Source: Ascaphus truei
Taxonomy: Eukaryota > Chordata > Amphibia > Anura > Ascaphidae
NCBI GenBank assembly: GCA_036426205.1
Contig: CM071579.1
Location: 19,580,900-19,644,899 of the forward strand
DNA length: 64,000 nt
Direction of reading: 5' to 3'
Shown: positions 1-10,779 of the stretch, piece by piece
How positions within the stretch are numbered: position 1 is the first letter of the stretch
Layout: the number at the start of each line of letters is the position of its first letter
The notes under the pieces: generated by a model
The model's input: the letters and a program-made list of their open reading frames with translations, nothing else
What the model was told of the DNA's origin: nothing
Database searches by the model: none
Position numbers and translations under genes: made by a program

Positions 1-785
1 TCTCTGGCTGTGACACCCTCTTGAACTGTCTGGAAGAATATTTATCACTTGATAAGAAATATGAATGCAGGGCTCCAGGAAAATTGGTACTATTACCATG
101 ACAAATCTTTCCTAAAGGGTAAGCTAAAAGTTAATTACAGAGCATAACAGGGTAATAAACGTTAATTTTCTGGGAACATTTATTCATCAAGAGATTTACG
201 TTTATTATGAAAGAGTGTGTGTCATCATTTATTTGACCATTTTATCGTCAAATTAGATTAAAAGGCAAGATTTTGGGGGGCAAAGCGAGAATTGAACATC
301 CTTATACAATTTCTATAAATGTACATATACAAATCTATACTGTCTCTATACAATCTCTATAAAGTCTCACAGTGAACCTTTTTCCTAGAGGAAATATACT
401 GTAATACAGTACCATTCAGACATCTACCAGATATACCACGCGGCTTTAGTGCATACAATGTGTCGACACATTGTGTGCTCATTTGCATGTAATTTCCCAG
501 AATCCCTTGCTGCAGTGGAAGCACTGTATGCTGGGTGATAATGGTGAAAGGCAGGGGTGCAGACCTGCCTAAGACATGTGAATGTGCTCACAAGTGATCT
601 TTTTATTTGCTATATGCAATACGGTGGAGGTTTCTTGTTGCCTTTTTCACCCACCATAACTTAAAACGTGATTGTGTATATATACACACACGCCATCCAG
701 GTACATAGCGTGCCACAGCAGTAATACACGTGAAATAATAATATAACGCATAATGGGAATAAACGCTTCAGACATGAAAGTAACA
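1..785. other. AT-rich sequence, nothing recognised
   Basis: I see no splice-flanked exon, transposon terminus or RNA gene here. There is a short TA/CA microsatellite near 677-690 and a 12-bp palindromic stretch around 462-475. It is probably intergenic or intronic DNA. Confidence 0.5.
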
Positions 786-790
786 TTAGG

Positions 791-830
791 AAAAGGAGTC
801 CCTGCCCCGAAGAGCTTACAATCTAAGTGG
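791..830 (-). mobile_element. L2-type LINE 3'-tail fragment
   Basis: Read on the minus strand, the segment carries 'ttgtaagctcttcggggcag' followed by 'ggactcctttt'. This is the signature found near the 3' end of the L2-like element at 19.1-22.1 kb (around 21880-21915) and in vertebrate L2 elements generally. Only the tail is present, so it is a heavily 5'-truncated copy. Confidence 0.55.
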
Positions 831-1079
831 TAAATGGGGAGAATTTACAGAGAAAGTAGGAAAGTGTTATGGTAAGTGCGAGACTTTGACCTGTACAGCA
901 GGTGTGACTTTGAAAGGTATTATTTTTATATGCAATGCCAAACATTCAATTAATTTGTCAAATTCTTTGGTAATGAATGGGGTATTGTTTTATTGTTTCA
1001 TCGTAACCTCATTAGTAGTACCTTCCATATATCCAATGTATAAAACTCCCTCCGTGTTTGGACATTTTATTTATTTATA

Positions 1080-1440
1080 AAAATGTGTTACCAGGTAGTA
1101 ATACATTGAGAGTTACCTCTCGTTTTCACGTATGTCCTGGGCACAGAGGTATGATGACAAATAATTCATGGTTACAAATACATGGTTACATACCATGAGC
1201 AGGGTTATACATTATATACAAGACATTGCATGCACAGTTAGAGATAATATATGTTATGGGCGTATGTAACAGTTACAGACAGATTAAAATGTGAGACAGC
1301 TTTATTTTTTAAAGAACTTAGACTGGTGGTGGCTGTGAGAGTCTCCGGGAGACTGTTCCAGTTGTGGGGTGCACGGTAAGAGAAGGAGGAGCGGCCGGAT
1401 ACTTTGCTGAACCTTGGAACCACGAACAGTCTTTTGGATT
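1080..1440 (-). mobile_element. LINE ORF2 C-terminal fragment (L2/Rex-like)
   Basis: The minus strand of 1238-1423 reads through a peptide containing RAPHNWNSLPETL and SLSSLKNKAVSHF. This matches the typical C-terminus of Jockey-superfamily reverse-transcriptase proteins (aromatic-WNSLP, then SLSSFK). Nothing upstream of it (RT palm, endonuclease) is present. A second copy of the same end lies at 48740-49000 in the same orientation. It is a dead fragment. Confidence 0.6.
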
Positions 1441-1709
1441 CAGCTGGCCATTTTCGAGGCCACTACTGTATTTCTTCTATTATCATGATATCATTATAGT
1501 ATTATCATTATAACTAGTGCATTTTTATTGCAACACCTATAATATACCTGATGACAAGCCCACAAAATATAGTATATCCTGAAAGACCCCAGAAATATAA
1601 TGATAATAGTCATACAGTAATAACAATGATACTGAAAGAGGCCCAATAAGTAATCCTTACAGACACTGTACACATTTGAGTAATAAAAGAGAATGTACTT
1701 TATCGGTTG

Positions 1710-1795
1710 CCAGTGACTGAGCTACCTGTGCTGAAGCAGTAATATCCTGAAAACCTGACCTGTTGGTGGCCCTTGAGGACTGGACTCCTTTTGAA
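1710..1795 (+). repeat. Half of a palindromic interspersed repeat
   Basis: The segment runs from 'gagctacctgtgctgaagca' through 'cctgacctgttggtggccct' to 'tgaggactgga'. It is the right half of a fold-back repeat whose fuller copies lie at 29890-30046 and 32464-33035. It is non-coding and probably a MITE. Confidence 0.6.
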
Positions 1796-2405
1796 GGGAT
1801 AGGAGTTGAGGCCTGCAGAAGGTTCACCCCCCTGTAGTGAATCTGCTCCGGGGTACGTATCTCTCCATTTCCCTGAGACAGTATTATGCTGCCGAAGCCG
1901 CTGTTTCATGTGTCTGGTATCTAGTAATGTGGCCTGAGATGGGATTAGCAGCCATATTAATGTAGGTAATTCGGCTCATTTGTTTGGTAGTAAAGAAGCC
2001 AGAGAACACAAAACTAGAGAGGTAAAAACAGACATCCGTTTGTACGGTGAATATATCTGTACGTCTTTAACAATAAACATGCTCCTTCAAAATGGGCAAA
2101 GCACACACAGCATACAGAGGTATAAACTTACATGAACATTGCTGTTTGCATATAAATACACACACATAATGGATAATGTATACACACACATACCAGTATC
2201 TTTGAAAATATACATTCAATATACAGTACTGAACAGCACATTGCGCAATATTTCCATTTATTTATATGTGCGGGTTGGCGCTAGGATTGCCAGGGGGCAT
2301 CTCTGAAAATATTGGACACAATAGTGAAAGGTGCGACGCGCTCGAGACACACACACACACACCCCTCTCACATCTCTCCGCTCCATGTGTTTCCTCCTCT
2401 CCTTG

Positions 2406-2573
2406 GCCCCACCCCCAGGCTCCTGACACCTCCTCCTGCTTGACTCCATTGCTCAGCAGCAGCCAATCAGGATGGAGGAAGCTGCCCAGCCCCCTAGCAA
2501 CAGCCCTGGTCTCTCCCTGCTCGTGGAAATCCTGCTGCCAACCCAAGCCGGTCAGGTCACTAAGTCCAGAGAG
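2406..2573. repeat. Unique flank, first copy of a segment duplicated across the gap
   Basis: The 168 bp immediately left of the 30-bp minisatellite reappear almost unchanged at 2810-2973, right of the N gap. The two copies differ by only a base or two, for example an extra A near 2945. Either a recent tandem duplication of flank plus minisatellite occurred, or the assembler placed two alleles in series. Confidence 0.8.
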
Positions 2574-2747
2574 GTAATATCGGACACATACATGTCCAGA
2601 GAGGTAATACCGGACACATACATGTCCAGAGAGGTAATACCAGGCACATACATGTCCAGAGAGGTAATACCGGACACATACATGTCCAGAGAGGTAATAT
2701 CGGACACATACATGTCCAGAGAGGTAATACCGGACACATACATGTCC
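2566..2747. repeat. 30-bp minisatellite, first block
   Basis: About six tandem copies of a 30-bp unit (gtccagagaggtaat followed by accggacacatacat) with a few substitutions (ccgg/cagg, tac/tat). Because 30 is divisible by three, every frame stays open, which creates artificial repeat peptides on both strands. The block runs into an assembly gap. Confidence 0.9.
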
Positions 2748-2809
2748 NNNNNNNNNNNNNNNNNNNNNNNNNNNNNNNNNNNNNNNNNNNNNNNNNNNNN
2801 NNNNNNNNN
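2748..2809. other. Assembly gap (62 N)
   Basis: There are sixty-two consecutive undetermined bases inside a tandem repeat. The true length is unknown. Confidence 1.
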
Positions 2810-2973
2810 GCCCCACCCCCAGGCTCCTGACACCTCCTCCTGCTTGACTCCATTGCTCAGCAGCAGCCAATCAGGATGGAGGAAGCTGCCCAGCCCCCTA
2901 GCAACAGCCCTGGTCTCTCCCTGCTCGTGGAAATCCTGCTGCCAAACCAAGCCGGTCAGGTCACTAAGTCCAG
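2810..2973. repeat. Second copy of duplicated flank
   Basis: This is a near-identical copy of 2406-2573 and again leads straight into the 30-bp minisatellite. See that entry. Confidence 0.8.
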
Positions 2974-3305
2974 AGAGGTAATATCGGACACATACATGTC
3001 AGAGAGGTAATACGGACACATACATGTCCAGAGAGGTAATACCAGGCACATACATGTCCAGAGGAGGGGTAATACCGGACACATACATGTCCAGAGAGGT
3101 AATACCGGACACATACATGTCCAGAGAGGTAATACCGGACACATACATGTCCAGAGAGGTAATACCGGACACATACATGTCCAGAGAGGTAATACCAGGC
3201 ACATACATGTCCAGAAAAGTAATACCGGACACATACATGTCCAGAGAGAGATAATATCGGGCACATACTTGTCCAGAGAGGTAATACCGGACAAATACAT
3301 GTCCA
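2966..3305. repeat. 30-bp minisatellite, second block
   Basis: About eleven units of the same 30-bp repeat as 2566-2747. They are more degenerate at both ends, with units of 27-33 bp at 2999-3030, 3060-3070 and 3241-3300. The degeneracy pattern is that of an older array edge. Confidence 0.9.
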
Positions 3306-3397
3306 GTGTTACCTCTTTTATTTTTACTGGACAGAGTCCTCCAAATACCCTCCCCAGGTATGATACTCCAAATGCCGGTTCAGGCCTGCCCCTGGAT

Positions 3398-3753
3398 AAG
3401 GCTGCGTCCATAGGACTGCAGCCGTGCTGAGGCGCGCGGAGGCTGAGGGAAAGCGGGTGCTTTCCCTGGCCTTGGTCCGCGCGCCGTCCAGGGGCGTGTC
3501 GGGGGGGGAGGGGGGCTGTGACGTCACGGAGCTGGTTCGCCCTCATTGGGCGAACCGCTCACGTGACCGGCCCTGCGCTCCCTTGAGCGCTTGAATTTAA
3601 CATTTTGCAAAGACTTACGCTTCAGCACGCCTGCGGAAGCCTAAGCGAGCCCCTGCTAAAGCCGCTCTCATTGCGGCTGCAGGGGCTCAGTGCCGAGCGT
3701 GAGCGCGCCTCAGCACGGGTCAGCGCATAAGCGCTGACCCTGGACGCAGCCTT
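3398..3753. mobile_element. GC-rich inverted-repeat element (MITE), copy 1
   Basis: It is bounded by a 13-bp perfect terminal inverted repeat, AAGGCTGCGTCCA at the left and TGGACGCAGCCTT at the right. The interior is GC-rich and full of smaller palindromes, such as 'ttcgccctcattgggcgaa' at about 3536-3554 followed by 'cacgtgaccggcc'. The element at 9590-9893 shares both interior blocks. No transposase is encoded. No target duplication is obvious. Confidence 0.75.
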
Positions 3754-3759
3754 TGGCAA

Positions 3760-4415
3760 CATAGTAGCCATCCAGGCTTCAACTGCATTCTAGGCCCTGC
3801 TCAGAAGTTTAACCCCAACACTGCCTGTTCCTATCAGGACTTGTATTTTTGAGGCCAGTGAAAGGCTAGAGCCAGGGGCACTTGGCTACATGAGTATACT
3901 TTACAAATTATTAGTAGTTATCACACTGGGCTTTAAAGGTGCAGTTCCCTCAAATTGGACATATTTTGAAGTTGAGGTCAATGTGATGGATGCCCTTTCA
4001 AGCAGATTACCACTGATTTCTTTCCCTAGCTGTTTTTGATTTACATTTTTATTTTAAAAGACCCAAAGTCCGCAGTAATGTTTTCCAATTAACTTATGTT
4101 GTGAATTCTCACTTTCAAACACAGGTTCTCCACCCGACTCTAACGCGCTCTCTGTTTACAAATCAGAATCATATTTCATTTAAAAAATAAACTATATTAA
4201 AATGAGAGTTAAGTCATTTTTTTTTTCCTCTTGCTTTTTTTTTTTTTTTTTTTTAGTGAAATGTCTCATTCCGAGGTTTAGCGATAGAACAACAGGATTG
4301 TATCACATAACAAGGTAACACACACAGGTACTGTATGTACAGATTACACATTGCATACTGCATGCATTTACCTGTAAACTTACTGTGCTTCTCTTCATTC
4401 ACTCCGCTTCACCAG
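3760..4415. other. No gene seen; poly-T tract
   Basis: Non-coding sequence with a homopolymeric T tract at about 4232-4254. No exon or element end recognised. Confidence 0.5.
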
Positions 4416-4419
4416 CGCA

Positions 4420-4634
4420 GAGTGGGGCCTTGTCACAAAGCAGAGATAAGTGGGTTTTCCGGGGGCTATGCACAAAGCAGAGATAAGTGCTTTTAAGTGA
4501 AATAAAGGCCTTTATAGCGTGGTACTGCCTGCTGTGCGATTCACAAAGCATTGATAACAGCGCAGTATCGCGCTATAATGGGTTTTTATCTCGCTTAAAA
4601 GCACTTATCACTACTTAGTGAATCTGCCCCAGTG
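4420..4634. mobile_element. Fold-back MITE
   Basis: The left part ('cacaaagcagagataagtgc' then 'ttttaagtgaaataaa') is the imperfect reverse complement of the right part ('atctcgcttaaaagcactta' then 'tcactacttagtgaatc'), so the segment folds into one long hairpin. There is no coding capacity. It is a small non-autonomous DNA element. Confidence 0.65.
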
Positions 4635-4680
4635 TGTTTACACAGAACTCCCACCCGATGGATGAACATGGACTGCGATA

Positions 4681-4726
4681 TATAGTTACATAGTTACATA
4701 GTTACATAGTTACATAGTTACATAGT
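4681..4726. repeat. 8-9 bp simple repeat at CR1 3' terminus
   Basis: Five copies of 'tagttacata' phased every 9 bp. On the minus strand this is (ctatgtaac)n, the extreme 3' end of the CR1-like element to its right. The same terminal repeat closes the other CR1 copies at 47448-47470 and 48680-48695. Confidence 0.85.
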
Positions 4727-5242
4727 AGATGAGGTTGAAAAAAGACATAGGTCCATCAAGTTCAACCTATGCTAAATTTAGACAACAGATACTTTATCCT
4801 ATATCTATACTTACTTATTGATCCAGAGGAAGGCAAACAAAAAAAACCATTAAGGGGAAAAATTAATTCCTTCCTGACTCCAAGAATTGGCAATCGGATT
4901 AATCCCTGGATCAACATCCTTCCCATGTATACTTATTTGGTATATCCCTGTATGCATTTCCCATCTAAAAAGATGTCCAACCTTTTTTTGAAGATATCTA
5001 TTGTATCTGCCATCACAGTCTCCCATGGGTAATGAATCTCACACTGTAACTGCCCTTACTGTAAAGAACCATTTCCTTTGTTGCTGGTGAAATCTCCTTT
5101 CCTCCAACCTTAAGGGATGGCCCCGAGTCCTTAGTACTGCCCGTGGGATGAATAGTTCTTTTGAAAGCTCCTTGTATTGTCCCTGAATATATTTGTATAT
5201 AGTTATCATATCCCCTCTTATACGCCTCTTTTCTAATGTAAA

Positions 5243-6979
5243 TTAATCTAATTTAGCTAGCCTCTCCTCATAAGTTAGATTGTCCATCCCCTTTATTAAT
5301 TTGGTGGCTCTTCTCTGCACTCTCTCTTGTTCCATAATGTCTTTTCTTAGGATTGGTGCCCAAAATTGTACTCCATATTCAAGGTGTGGTCTTACTAGTG
5401 CTTTGTAAAGGGGCATAATTATGTTTACTTCCCTTCCATCCATTGCCTGTTTGATGCAAGATAAGATCTTGTTTGCCTTTGCAGCTACTGCATGGCATTG
5501 GGCACTATTGCTAAGCCTGCAGTCTACAAGCACTCCTAAATCCTTCTCCATCAAGGATTCCCCCAATATATCTCCATTTAATTTGTAAGTCGCCTTTTTA
5601 TTCTTGCATCCCAAATGCATAACCTTACATTTATCTGTATTACACCTCATTTGCCATGTACCTGCCCAGGTTTCCAGTCTCTCCAAGTCCTTCTGAAGAG
5701 AAATTACATCCTGCTCTGATTCTACTACCTTACACAATTTAGTATCATCAGCAAAGATGGAGACTTTGATCTCGAGCCCAACCTCAAGGTCATTAATAAA
5801 CAAGTTAAAAAGCAGGGGTCCCAGTACCGATCCCTGAGGTACTCCACTCACAACTTTAGCCCAACCTGAAAAAGTTCCATTTATGACAACCCTCTGTTGT
5901 TTGTCCTTTAACCAGTTTTCAATCCAGGTGCATATATTATTACTGAGTCCAATTTTCTTTATTTTGTACACCAACCTCTTGTGTGAAACCGTATAAAATG
6001 CCTTTGCAAAATCTAAGTATACCAAATCAACTGCATTACCCTGGTCTAAATTCCTACTTACCTCCTCCAAGAAACAAATCAGGTTAGTTTGGCAAGATCT
6101 ATCCTTCATAAATCCATGCTGACTATTACTAATAATTTTGTTTTCCATTAAGTATTCCTGAATGTTATCCCATATTAAACCTTCAAGTAGTTTCCCTACT
6201 ATTGAAGTCAGGCTTACAGGTCTGTAATTTCCCGGTTGTGATCTAGCTCCCTTTTTAAATATAGGCACCACATCTGCTTTACGCCAATCTTGTGGTACTG
6301 AGCCTGTGGAAATGGAGTCCTTGAATATTAAATATAATGGTTTGACTATTACTGAGCTTAACTCCTTGAGAACTCTTGGATGTATGCCATCGGGGCCAGG
6401 TGCCTTATTTACTTTAATTTTTTCAAGTCGCTTATGAACTTCTTCCTCAGTTAACCAATTGTTCATTAATATGGAGGTTGTGGCTTCCTCCTGCGGCACT
6501 ACTATTGAACTTGATTCTTCCCTGGTAAACACAGAGACAAAGAATTTGTTTAATACCTCAGCTTTTTCCTTATCTCCAATAATCTGCCTTCCCATCTCAC
6601 ACTGAAAGGGTCCTATATTTTCTTTTCTCATTTTTTTGTTATTAAGGTACTTAAAGAACTTTTTAGGGTTGACCTTACTTTCTTTTGCAATCCTTTTTTC
6701 ATTATCCATTTTTGATAATTTGATTGCCCTTTTGCAATTTTTGTTACATTCCTTATCATTCTGATACGATGTCTCCGTCCTTTCTGACTTAAAGAATCTA
6801 AGCGCCTTCCTCTTCTTGTCCATTTCCTCCCCTACCTGTTTATTTAGCCACATTGGTTTTGACTTATTTATTTTATACTTATTACCCAAGGGTATACACT
6901 GATAAGTGTGCTTTTCTAACAATGTTTTAAAGACTGCCCATTTATCTTCTACATTTTTCTCTGCAAAAACATCATTCCA
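5243..6979 (-). pseudogene. CR1-like reverse transcriptase region
   Basis: The frame encodes the linker and reverse transcriptase of CR1 ORF2. Within the 559-residue stretch starting at the methionine at 6922, motifs appear in order: KAPGPDGIHP at about 174-183, the NYRPVSL block at about 232-238, VYLDFAKAF near 301-309, VPQGSVLGPLLFNLFINDL near 361-379 and the catalytic FADD at about 390-393. All three expected active-site acidic residues are therefore visible. The frame stops at 5243-5245 where other copies in this window read leucine (TTA to TAA). Beyond that, recognisable C-terminal sequence continues to about 5000. A second stop, TAA at 6980-6982, separates it from the endonuclease in the same frame. 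No other frameshift is evident. Confidence 0.9.
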
Positions 6980-7605
6980 TTATATTACTACTAGATTAGA
7001 CCTCAGTTTATTAAAAGCTGCCTTACTAAAGTTTAAGGTCTTTGTTGAACCCAAGTAATCTGTTTTTTGATAATGTATTTCAAATGAGACCATGTTATGA
7101 TCACTGTTACCCAAATGTTCCAGGACTTGAATATTTATTATTACTTCTACATTGTTTGATATGACCAAATCCAGTATTGCCCCTCTCCTGGTTTGTTCCT
7201 CAATAATCTGGGTCATATAATTGTCTTTAAGCACCCCCAAAAACCTGTTTGCTTTTGTTGTAACACTAATCTCATTGCCCCAGTCTATGTCTGGATAATT
7301 AAAATCCCCCATTATGCAAACATGACCCAGTTTTGATGCCTTTTCCATTTGCAAAAGTATTTTAGCTTCCTCAATCTCACAGATATTTGGTGGTTTATAG
7401 CATATTCCCACAAACATTTTCTTAATACTTTTACCTCCACTGCTAATTTCTATCCACAAAGTCTCTACATTTTCATCATTCCCTTCATAAACATCATCCC
7501 TTATAATAGGTTTGATATGCTCAACAAAACCTGGGTACATACAGTCCACAAGTGGATATACCTGTGTAGCCATGCATGTAAAATGGTCTGCAGTTGTCTC
7601 CCCTG
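6980..7605 (-). pseudogene. CR1-like APE endonuclease fragment
   Basis: Same reading frame as the reverse transcriptase, separated from it by one TAA codon. Recognisable endonuclease blocks are FVGICYKPPN, the metal-coordinating MGDFNYPDIDW, LDLVISN and the catalytic SDHNMVSFEI. The N-terminal third, with the first catalytic Asn/Glu motifs, is missing. The residues upstream of about 7560 do not look like endonuclease and probably belong to flanking DNA. Confidence 0.85.
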
Positions 7606-7609
7606 CTGG

Positions 7610-8545
7610 CAGTAAACCTGGTAAGTTACAGGGATGCCAGCAGTAATCATGGAGGTTTGCCCTCACACCCTGGTGAGGTGCCCTATGTATGGGTGGAAGT
7701 GGCTACATGCCCTGAGTCCACAGTTAGTGACATCAGAGCTGTGACAGCTCCTGAAGTACATAAGGCACAGCACTGCCCAAAGTTAGTTGGTTGCTGAGTT
7801 GTTGGAGTGCGTTGGGAAGGAAGGATCCACTAGTAACTAGTAACTAGTGGTCCATTTCTACGCATGCTGAATAAGAGCCACACTGTGTCCAGGGACCTGG
7901 CACAGGGGTGATCTCCCTACGGGGAGAGGGGATCCCACTCCATTGGGAGGGCGTACCTGTCAAAGGGACAGAAAAGGAATATGTGCGGCTGAGACAGCTG
8001 GCTGTGAGGGGCAGCTTGCCCATACCACTATAATAAAGATGCCCTTGATCAAAGACATTCGACTGTGTGAGACTGAAGTTACTCTCCAGCGGAAGGCACC
8101 ACCGAGGAGTTCCTCATCAGGACCATCTCCCTGCGGACGCATAGATCCTGATGAGGTGGAGGCGCTGCACGTGATATAGGTAGGACTCGCACACACTACC
8201 TCAACTGCCTGTCTGGATTGACAATCCCCGAATACCATCATGCGGGAGACTCCGGAGTCCTGTTGCCTACAGGTGCACCACCAGACACGACCATGTAATG
8301 GGGGCTGGTTAGACCACACGGGCCAATATGAGATTGGGTGGGTCAGGCTAGAGGGAATACCCGTTACACCTGTATATTACTTGCACAACACATTATAAGA
8401 ATGAAATATCCATTATTTAAATACAGTATGTTTTATACATTTTATTGCGCATTGTGTCCAACTAAAATGGCTGCTGTGACGAGATGTATTGTTCACATGC
8501 GTACACCATTGTGCTTCAAGTACATTAAAAAATGCAACACTGTAA
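7610..8545. other. No gene recognised; small stem-loop
   Basis: I see no exon or transposon structure. Two local features: a short 'actagta' direct repeat at 7829-7850, and an 11-bp inverted repeat (cctcatcagga at about 8116, tcctgatgagg at about 8146) forming a stem-loop. Despite the CTGATGAG string, the latter lacks any GAAAC partner. Confidence 0.5.
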
Positions 8546-8552
8546 TCGTTGT

Positions 8553-8607
8553 GTTGTCATGGAAACCATAGCCCTGTCTAGAACCCTCCAGGAAGAGGGG
8601 TATAAAT
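8553..8607 (+). promoter_or_regulatory. Promoter-like X-box plus TATA box
   Basis: GTTGTCATGGAAAC at 8553-8566 matches the RFX-factor X-box consensus GTYNYCATRGNAAC at every position. A TATAAAT box lies 35 bp downstream at 8601-8607. These are direct matches to known motifs, but no experiment or conservation backs them, and a transposon could carry them by chance. Confidence 0.35.
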
Positions 8608-8688
8608 GGGTGATGTCTCAGATATTTGGGTCTCGTGCGTGTGACCTGGGGCATTGTCTTTAACGCGAGAAAGGTTTGTGTTTTTAAG

Positions 8689-8726
8689 ATGAAAGAAGTT
8701 GGATTTGGAAGAAAGTCCCCCAAAAG
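8689..8726 (+). CDS. Possible short first coding exon
   Basis: An ATG about 80 bp downstream of the TATA box opens a frame MKEVGFGRKSPK that runs directly into a good splice donor (AAAAG/GTAAAG at 8726/8727). TATA box, ATG and donor lie at plausible distances for a first exon. I do not recognise the peptide and found no matching acceptor exon, so this is a candidate only. Confidence 0.2.
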
Positions 8727-8929
8727 GTAAAGTTTTTTTATAACTGTAATGTGCTTTTAGTACAGTGCATGTTTATTTGGGTTTCGTCCAGAGAGATGAA
8801 CGCTCTGTGAAGCCCAGAATAAGATGCCCCCCTTTCTCTGGTGCTTTTGCTGATCTGTTGATAACACTGAAAACGCGACAGAGACCAAGACTAGTTCCCG
8901 TTAGGCTTTCAGTTTTCACGCCGGAAAGG

Positions 8930-9555
8930 AGAAGGCACAGATATCCGCTCTTAAATTGATCTTCAGAGCTCTTTTTTGTCTCTTACTGTACGTTGAGAGG
9001 AGGATGTTTCTCACAGTCTCTTTATCATGGCTGAGTGCTGGGACTCTACTTGGCACACCACACGCAACCTGACGCCACTCCACACTTGGCGACGCCCAGA
9101 CTGCCTTCTTCACAGGAGGCCACTTCCTGTTCGGTAGTTAGTGATATGGCGTTCTTCTCCATGGGGACCTTTTTGATGAAGCCCACACCAATGGCCAAGC
9201 ACGTAACATGGCCGGCGATGTTGCGAATGATGACTGCCCACACCTGTCAACTTACCAGTATGTTCTCGCCAGGTGCCACTCTCTGATGGGCCCACCACAC
9301 AAGAACCATCCGCACCAGGAAGCCCACCCTTCTTTTCCTCAGAAATGAGAGATGTGGGGGGGGGGGGGCGCCTTTGGAATCTCCTTTTCTCCCTTAGCTG
9401 CCCTCAGTTATCACCTTACCCATCTTCTCTGGTCTGTCGCCAACAGTGAAACCCTGATAGAGATGCCCCCCATGGACCCAGTTTCCATTGTGGTTCCAGT
9501 GTTCGCACCAGCACCATGGATGTTCATCATCAGATACAATGAGTAATATTGGCGT
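8930..9555 (-). pseudogene. Degenerate coding-like sequence (unknown protein)
   Basis: The minus strand has protein-like stretches in shifting frames. One is IKKVPMEKNAISLTTEQEVA at about 9115-9180; another contains MGGISIRVSLL near 9440-9475. The first is related at DNA and peptide level to two tandem blocks at 17520-17665 on the minus strand (EVHLENITSLTSERDMAS, EVPLQNRASLTSDQEV). This suggests two decayed pieces of one protein family built on a repeat of roughly 27 residues. I cannot name the family. A run of G at about 9356-9368 interrupts it. Confidence 0.35.
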
Positions 9556-9589
9556 ATAGGGGAGAGAGGAGAGTGGTTGGCGGAGAGGC

Positions 9590-9893
9590 TTAGGCCCGGG
9601 CCATGGTGCCTTCGCCTGCGCAGAGGCGTGCGGAGTCTGTGGGAAAGCGGATGCTTTCCCTGGCCATGGTCGAGATGCCGTGGGGGGCGTGCCTAAGGGC
9701 GTCACGGAGCTGTTTCGCCCTCATTGGACGAACCACTCACGTGACCGGCCTGTCGCGCCAAGAAATCAGTTTGAACTGATTTCTTGCTCAACGCGCCCGC
9801 ACGCCACATGGACGCGAACACTGCCTTAAGGCAGTCTGTTCGCTTAGCGTGCGGACGCCTCCGCATGGTCTACGGCACCATGGCCCCAGCCTT
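9590..9893. mobile_element. GC-rich inverted-repeat element (MITE), copy 2
   Basis: The ends are inverted ('gggccatggtgcc' at the left, 'ggcaccatggcccc' at the right). Interior blocks 'gggaaagcggatgctttccc', 'tttcgccctcattgg' and 'cactcacgtgaccggcc' match copy 1 at 3398-3753. There is no coding capacity. The two copies differ enough to be old. Confidence 0.75.
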
Positions 9894-9899
9894 ATTTTT

Positions 9900-10555
9900 C
9901 AATAAAGAATTATAAAGCAGCTTCAGGTTTGTTTGTTTATTTTTTTAATGTACATTAAATCAAAATATATGCTGGGGTGGGAGAGCGAAATGAGATTAGT
10001 GTCTAATTGCAAAATTAACCTTTAGTGGGGTATGAAAGAGGCGGGGGAAGAAGCTGACCTTTTAATGCTAACAGCCTGGGCTGTGAATGTGACCCTTTTC
10101 TGCCTGCTAAAAGTGCACTCAGCATGCAGTACTGTATATTCATGTACAAGCCTGTCTTTATTTTAATTGAGAAAATCATTGTATAAAATTAAAGAAAGGT
10201 AATGCATATATCAAGCTCCTTTTGACTGTTAACCTTCCTCCAACCCCCCTCTTCTTCACATTTTAAGGGCCAATAAACAGCGTACTGCATGACGCATTTA
10301 CCCATTCCCCCTACCCCTTATTTAATTGTAAGATTTTGTAATAGACTGACAATGGGGCCATGTTATCAATCACGTGCTTTTATTCCCACTTAGTCCCCCC
10401 TTATGAGAGAACTAATTAAATTCTGCTTTAAAGTGGTCAGTGGTAAAGAAACATTAATGTTGGTTTATGCTGGGGTGTGAATGGGAAAGGACAGTGGGTG
10501 CTACAATATAGTAAGTACAGTGCAAGTGTGTGGACTGGCTAGCGTACAATGATAC
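9900..10555. other. No gene recognised
   Basis: Ordinary AT-rich non-coding sequence without recognisable element ends. Confidence 0.5.
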
Positions 10556-10561
10556 TGTATC

Positions 10562-10612
10562 GTGTGTGTGTGTGTGTGTGTAGTGGGTGTGTGTGTGTGT
10601 GTGTGTGTGGGT

Positions 10613-10682
<70 letters not shown>
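10562..10682. repeat. (TG)n microsatellite
   Basis: About 120 bp of TG dinucleotides with a few GG and AG interruptions. It creates meaningless Val-Cys and Thr-His ORFs on either strand. It can adopt Z-DNA. Confidence 0.95.
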
Positions 10683-10779
10683 GAAAACACACACAGAAAA
10701 GCCGGCAACTAACTAGAAAAGTAATACACAATGTTGTTTGCTTAAATCAAAAAGTAATATATTACTAATAATAACCTGA

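Larger units (their letters stand above)
4684..7605 (-). mobile_element. CR1-like non-LTR retrotransposon, 5' truncated
   Basis: Read from right to left, the element has the last two thirds of an APE-type endonuclease, a linker, a reverse transcriptase, a short 3' region and a terminal (ctatgtaac)n simple repeat. That order and the motifs are diagnostic of the CR1 clade. It starts inside the endonuclease at about 7600, consistent with 5' truncation during target-primed reverse transcription. It is the best-preserved autonomous-type element in the window. Two in-frame stops interrupt it, so it cannot make a full protein. Confidence 0.9.

Noticed and set aside
2566..3305. CRISPR-like array
   Set aside because: 30-bp units are contiguous with no unique spacers, and the context is a vertebrate genome.
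2262..3546. Repeat-peptide ORFs (TCMCPVLPLW / MSREVIPDTY types), some running through N
   Set aside because: The 30-bp minisatellite keeps frames open. ORFs crossing undetermined bases are not evidence of protein.
8140..8175. CTGATGAG as a hammerhead box
   Set aside because: No GAAAC follows, and the string is explained by an 11-bp stem-loop with 8116.
10454..10768. His/Thr- and Val/Cys-rich ORFs
   Set aside because: Produced by the (TG)n microsatellite.
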